Of a stretch of DNA of 23,856 nt, positions 21,965 to 23,856 are shown piece after piece. The translations under genes were made by a program, and so were the position numbers. The DNA comes from a virus: IMG/VR virus record IMGVR_UViG_3300031673_000482, positions 1 to 23,856 of that record; one strand, 5' to 3'. Each line of letters starts with the position of its first letter. The stretch's first letter is position 1. Below the pieces are notes generated by a model that was not told where the DNA came from, made no database searches, and was given only the letters and a program-made list of their open reading frames with translations.

Positions 21965-23856
21965 CTAACCCGTTCCCGTCTTGCGCTTGCCAACCGCGGG
22001 GCGCACTGGCACTTTTGGATTCTTAGAGGTTGCTTCAACGCTAACCTCTTTGCTCGCGCCCGTCTTGTCTTCGATCGTGATCTTCACTTCGCCACCAATA
22101 TCAACGGGCTTGCCAGCTCCCATTACGCCACTTCGCGATCGCGGATCAAAGGCCATAGACTTTCGGATAACCTCTGCCAGAATCTCGGGCGGGATTGCCG
22201 CGCCCATGATCCCTAGGCCAGCCGAAAGCCCAGCGCCGCCAGTCTCAGCAATGCCAGTGCGCGCAATCTTGCGTTGCCTCGCTTGTCCCGCTGCGTGAAC
22301 CCCAATGCCTTGATCTTTGAGTGTGTTAGATCTTAGGTGGCCTACACTCCACGCTTCCATAACGGTTTGCGCCAAGCCCTCTTCTAGCTTCTGGGCGGCG
22401 CGTCCCGCGGCAAAATCGCCATACATAGCGCGAGCGTCTAACTCTTCGATCTGCTTTTGAATCGTGACACGTTCGATCGTCCTAGTCCCTACCTTCTTTG
22501 CTGCTTGCTGCGATCGGTCAACGCCTTTGCGTGCATCGTCCCAAGCGTCTTTAACGTCTACTGCCGTGTTGATTAGATCCGCCGCCGCCGTTGCCAGACT
22601 ACCAATCGCGCTTGTCACTTCGCCAAAGCTACGCCCAGCGCTAACAGCGAATTGTTGCCAGTCCATAGTTGCCAGCTCGTTCGCTGGATCAAGTGCTTTG
22701 ACAAAACCTTCCGCGAATCCCTTGGCACCGGATCGAATGCCTTTGCCGGCTTTGGCTACGCGCTCCGGTATGTCGTCAAGATCACCAAGGCCAAGCCCTT
22801 CGGCTATACCGCCACCTAGTTCGCCTATGAGCAAAGAGAATCCGGTTTTCATTTGCTGGATTCTAAAGCCCATGCGTTTTTGTACGTTGGCAAACTTGTT
22901 GTCTAGTGTCCCGGCGGAGTCTCCCATCTTAGCCGTGATAGTGAGCAGATCTTCAAAGCCCGATCCCGCCAAGCGGACCGTTCCTTTGATCGCTTCCTTG
23001 CGCCCGAAGATTTCTGTAATGATTCCGGGGCCTTTTTCGGCTGCAACCTCTTTGACTCTCTCAATCCACTTGACTAGGCTCCCAACCTCTTTGATTGCGC
23101 CAGCGCCAACAAACTCTTTGCCTAGTAGCTTTTTCATGCGCTTTTCGGCTTTGGCAGTAGGTTGGACAATGCCAGCAACGATAGAGCTGACTTGAGTAAA
23201 GGCAGCGCCCGTGCTAAGTCCCACTTTTGTCAGCGTCGCCATAGTCGAAAGCACTTCGTCAAAGGACACTCCCATTTCCTTTGCGAAGCCAGCAACTTGC
23301 CCGATCTCGCTAGAGATTTTGGCAAAGTCCGTTTTGCCTAGTGCCTCAGTAACAAAGAGCTTATTGGCGGCTTCCGCCGCTGTAATTCCGGTATCGGCAA
23401 ACGTGTTTAGAATGCTAGTTAATGCGTCGACTGCAACGGCGGGCTCGGCAAAGCCTGCCTTTGCTGCCTTCAAAGCTACCGGCAAAAACTCTTGAAGCGC
23501 GCTCTTCGTTGTGTCAACGCCGCCCGAGAAGGCCATATAGGCGGCTTGTGCCGTTTCGATTGGATCCGTTCCATAGCGGATCGCCATATCTTTGAGTAGA
23601 TCCGAATACTCCGAAACAGGATCAATCGAGTTGTCAAGTAGGTTGCCAAGGCGCGCAACTTCTAGTTCGAATTTACCAGCGCGATCAACTGCCATACCGA
23701 AACCAGCGGCAAGCAACCCGCCCGTCTTAGCCAGCGCACCAAAGCCGCGCTTGGCCATTCCCGCGGCTCTTCCCGCGCCTTGGACAGCGCTACCAGCCGC
23801 GCGGAAACCGCGACGCATACCTCTACTAGCGCGCATTCCAAGGCGTTCGATCTTAC
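21965..23856 (-). CDS. Tail tape measure protein, 5' truncated
   Basis: The frame is still open at the right edge (codons KIERLG precede the ATG at 23836), so at least 629 residues are visible and the true start lies outside. The sequence has Gly/Ala-rich hydrophobic helices (FRAAGSAVQGAGRAAGMAKRG; GALAKTGGLLAAGFGMAVD) and the TP901-type core (LDNSIDPVSEYSDLLKDMAIRYGTDPIETAQAAYMAFSGGVDTT, then LNTFADTGITAAEAANKLFVT and FAKEMGVSFDEVLSTMATLTKVGLST). The C-terminus is basic (PVRPAVGKRKTG). The protein sets tail length and helps DNA ejection. It leads into the gpN-hub-spike genes in the standard order. Confidence 0.9.
   Translation of the reverse strand, partial: KIERLGMRASRGMRRGFRAAGSAVQGAGRAAGMAKRGFGALAKTGGLLAAGFGMAVDRAGKFELEVARLGNLLDNSIDPVSEYSDLLKDMAIRYGTDPIETAQAAYMAFSGGVDTTKSALQEFLPVALKAAKAGFAEPAVAVDALTSILNTFADTGITAAEAANKLFVTEALGKTDFAKISSEIGQVAGFAKEMGVSFDEVLSTMATLTKVGLSTGAAFTQVSSIVAGIVQPTAKAEKRMKKLLGKEFVGAGAIKEVGSLVKWIERVKEVAAEKGPGIITEIFGRKEAIKGTVRLAGSGFEDLLTITAKMGDSAGTLDNKFANVQKRMGFRIQQMKTGFSLLIGELGGGIAEGLGLGDLDDIPERVAKAGKGIRSGAKGFAEGFVKALDPANELATMDWQQFAVSAGRSFGEVTSAIGSLATAAADLINTAVDVKDAWDDARKGVDRSQQAAKKVGTRTIERVTIQKQIEELDARAMYGDFAAGRAAQKLEEGLAQTVMEAWSVGHLRSNTLKDQGIGVHAAGQARQRKIARTGIAETGGAGLSAGLGIMGAAIPPEILAEVIRKSMAFDPRSRSGVMGAGKPVDIGGEVKITIEDKTGASKEVSVEATSKNPKVPVRPAVGKRKTGTG

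Noticed and set aside
22025-22049. 7-bp inverted repeat AGAGGTT/AACCTCT
   Set aside because: Short stem inside the tape measure coding sequence, without T-run or intergenic position; probably chance.
22464-23195. 243-aa plus-strand frame inside the tape measure gene
   Set aside because: Antisense shadow of the TP901-type tape measure; no ribosome site or domain.

Overview
The window is a piece of a tailed bacteriophage (or prophage) genome with a contractile, Mu/P2-type tail. The evidence is a run of Mu-like genes in the usual order: tape measure, gpN-like circularisation protein, gpP-like hub, gp45, gp46, gp47, gp48, then tail fibre. The host is not identified. The octamer GCGATCGC (HIP1, typical of many cyanobacteria) occurs at least seven times, which is a weak hint of a cyanobacterial host or shared methylation context. 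CTAG, usually a rare tetramer, is common. There are no tRNA or rRNA genes, CRISPR arrays or insertion sequences that I can see.

Layout. Positions 1-10459 are read rightward. They hold a truncated Ala-repeat protein, a 443-residue unknown protein, a tight chain of small overlapping genes (two with cysteine pairs, one a 35-residue membrane peptide), an SF2/SNF2-like helicase, a possible ssDNA-binding protein, a terminator followed at once by a promoter, two paralogous Ala-rich proteins, a small unknown protein, a PP-loop (PAPS-reductase-like) enzyme, a family A DNA polymerase with 3'-5' exonuclease, and two small proteins, one possibly DNA-binding. This is the replication and accessory half.

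Positions 10518-14022 are read leftward. They hold a lysis operon (GH25 muramidase, three small membrane proteins including a probable holin, and a signal-peptide/coiled-coil/TM protein) ending in a calcineurin-like phosphoesterase. Positions 14797-23856 are also leftward and hold the tail genes. Between these blocks one gene, 14138-14800, points rightward. It resembles the lambda gpZ family of minor tail proteins. It diverges from the muramidase across a 115-bp region with a long inverted repeat, and converges on the tail fibre gene with the two stop codons sharing one CTAG.

Genes are tightly packed. ATGA/GTGA overlaps and one-base TAGTG/TAATG junctions are the rule, and the longest gene-free stretch is about 180 bp (5785-5965). 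The most unusual points are: (1) a cassette at about 5785-8045 with its own terminator and promoter, three copies of one translation leader, and no CTAG in its last 1.06 kb; (2) a divergent promoter pair that looks leaderless on both sides of an inverted repeat; (3) a cysteine-rich beta-roll tail fibre ending in what looks like a self-cleaving chaperone domain; and (4) repeated in-frame 21/42-bp expansions in linkers of unrelated proteins. All family assignments come from motif reading by eye; no database search was run.
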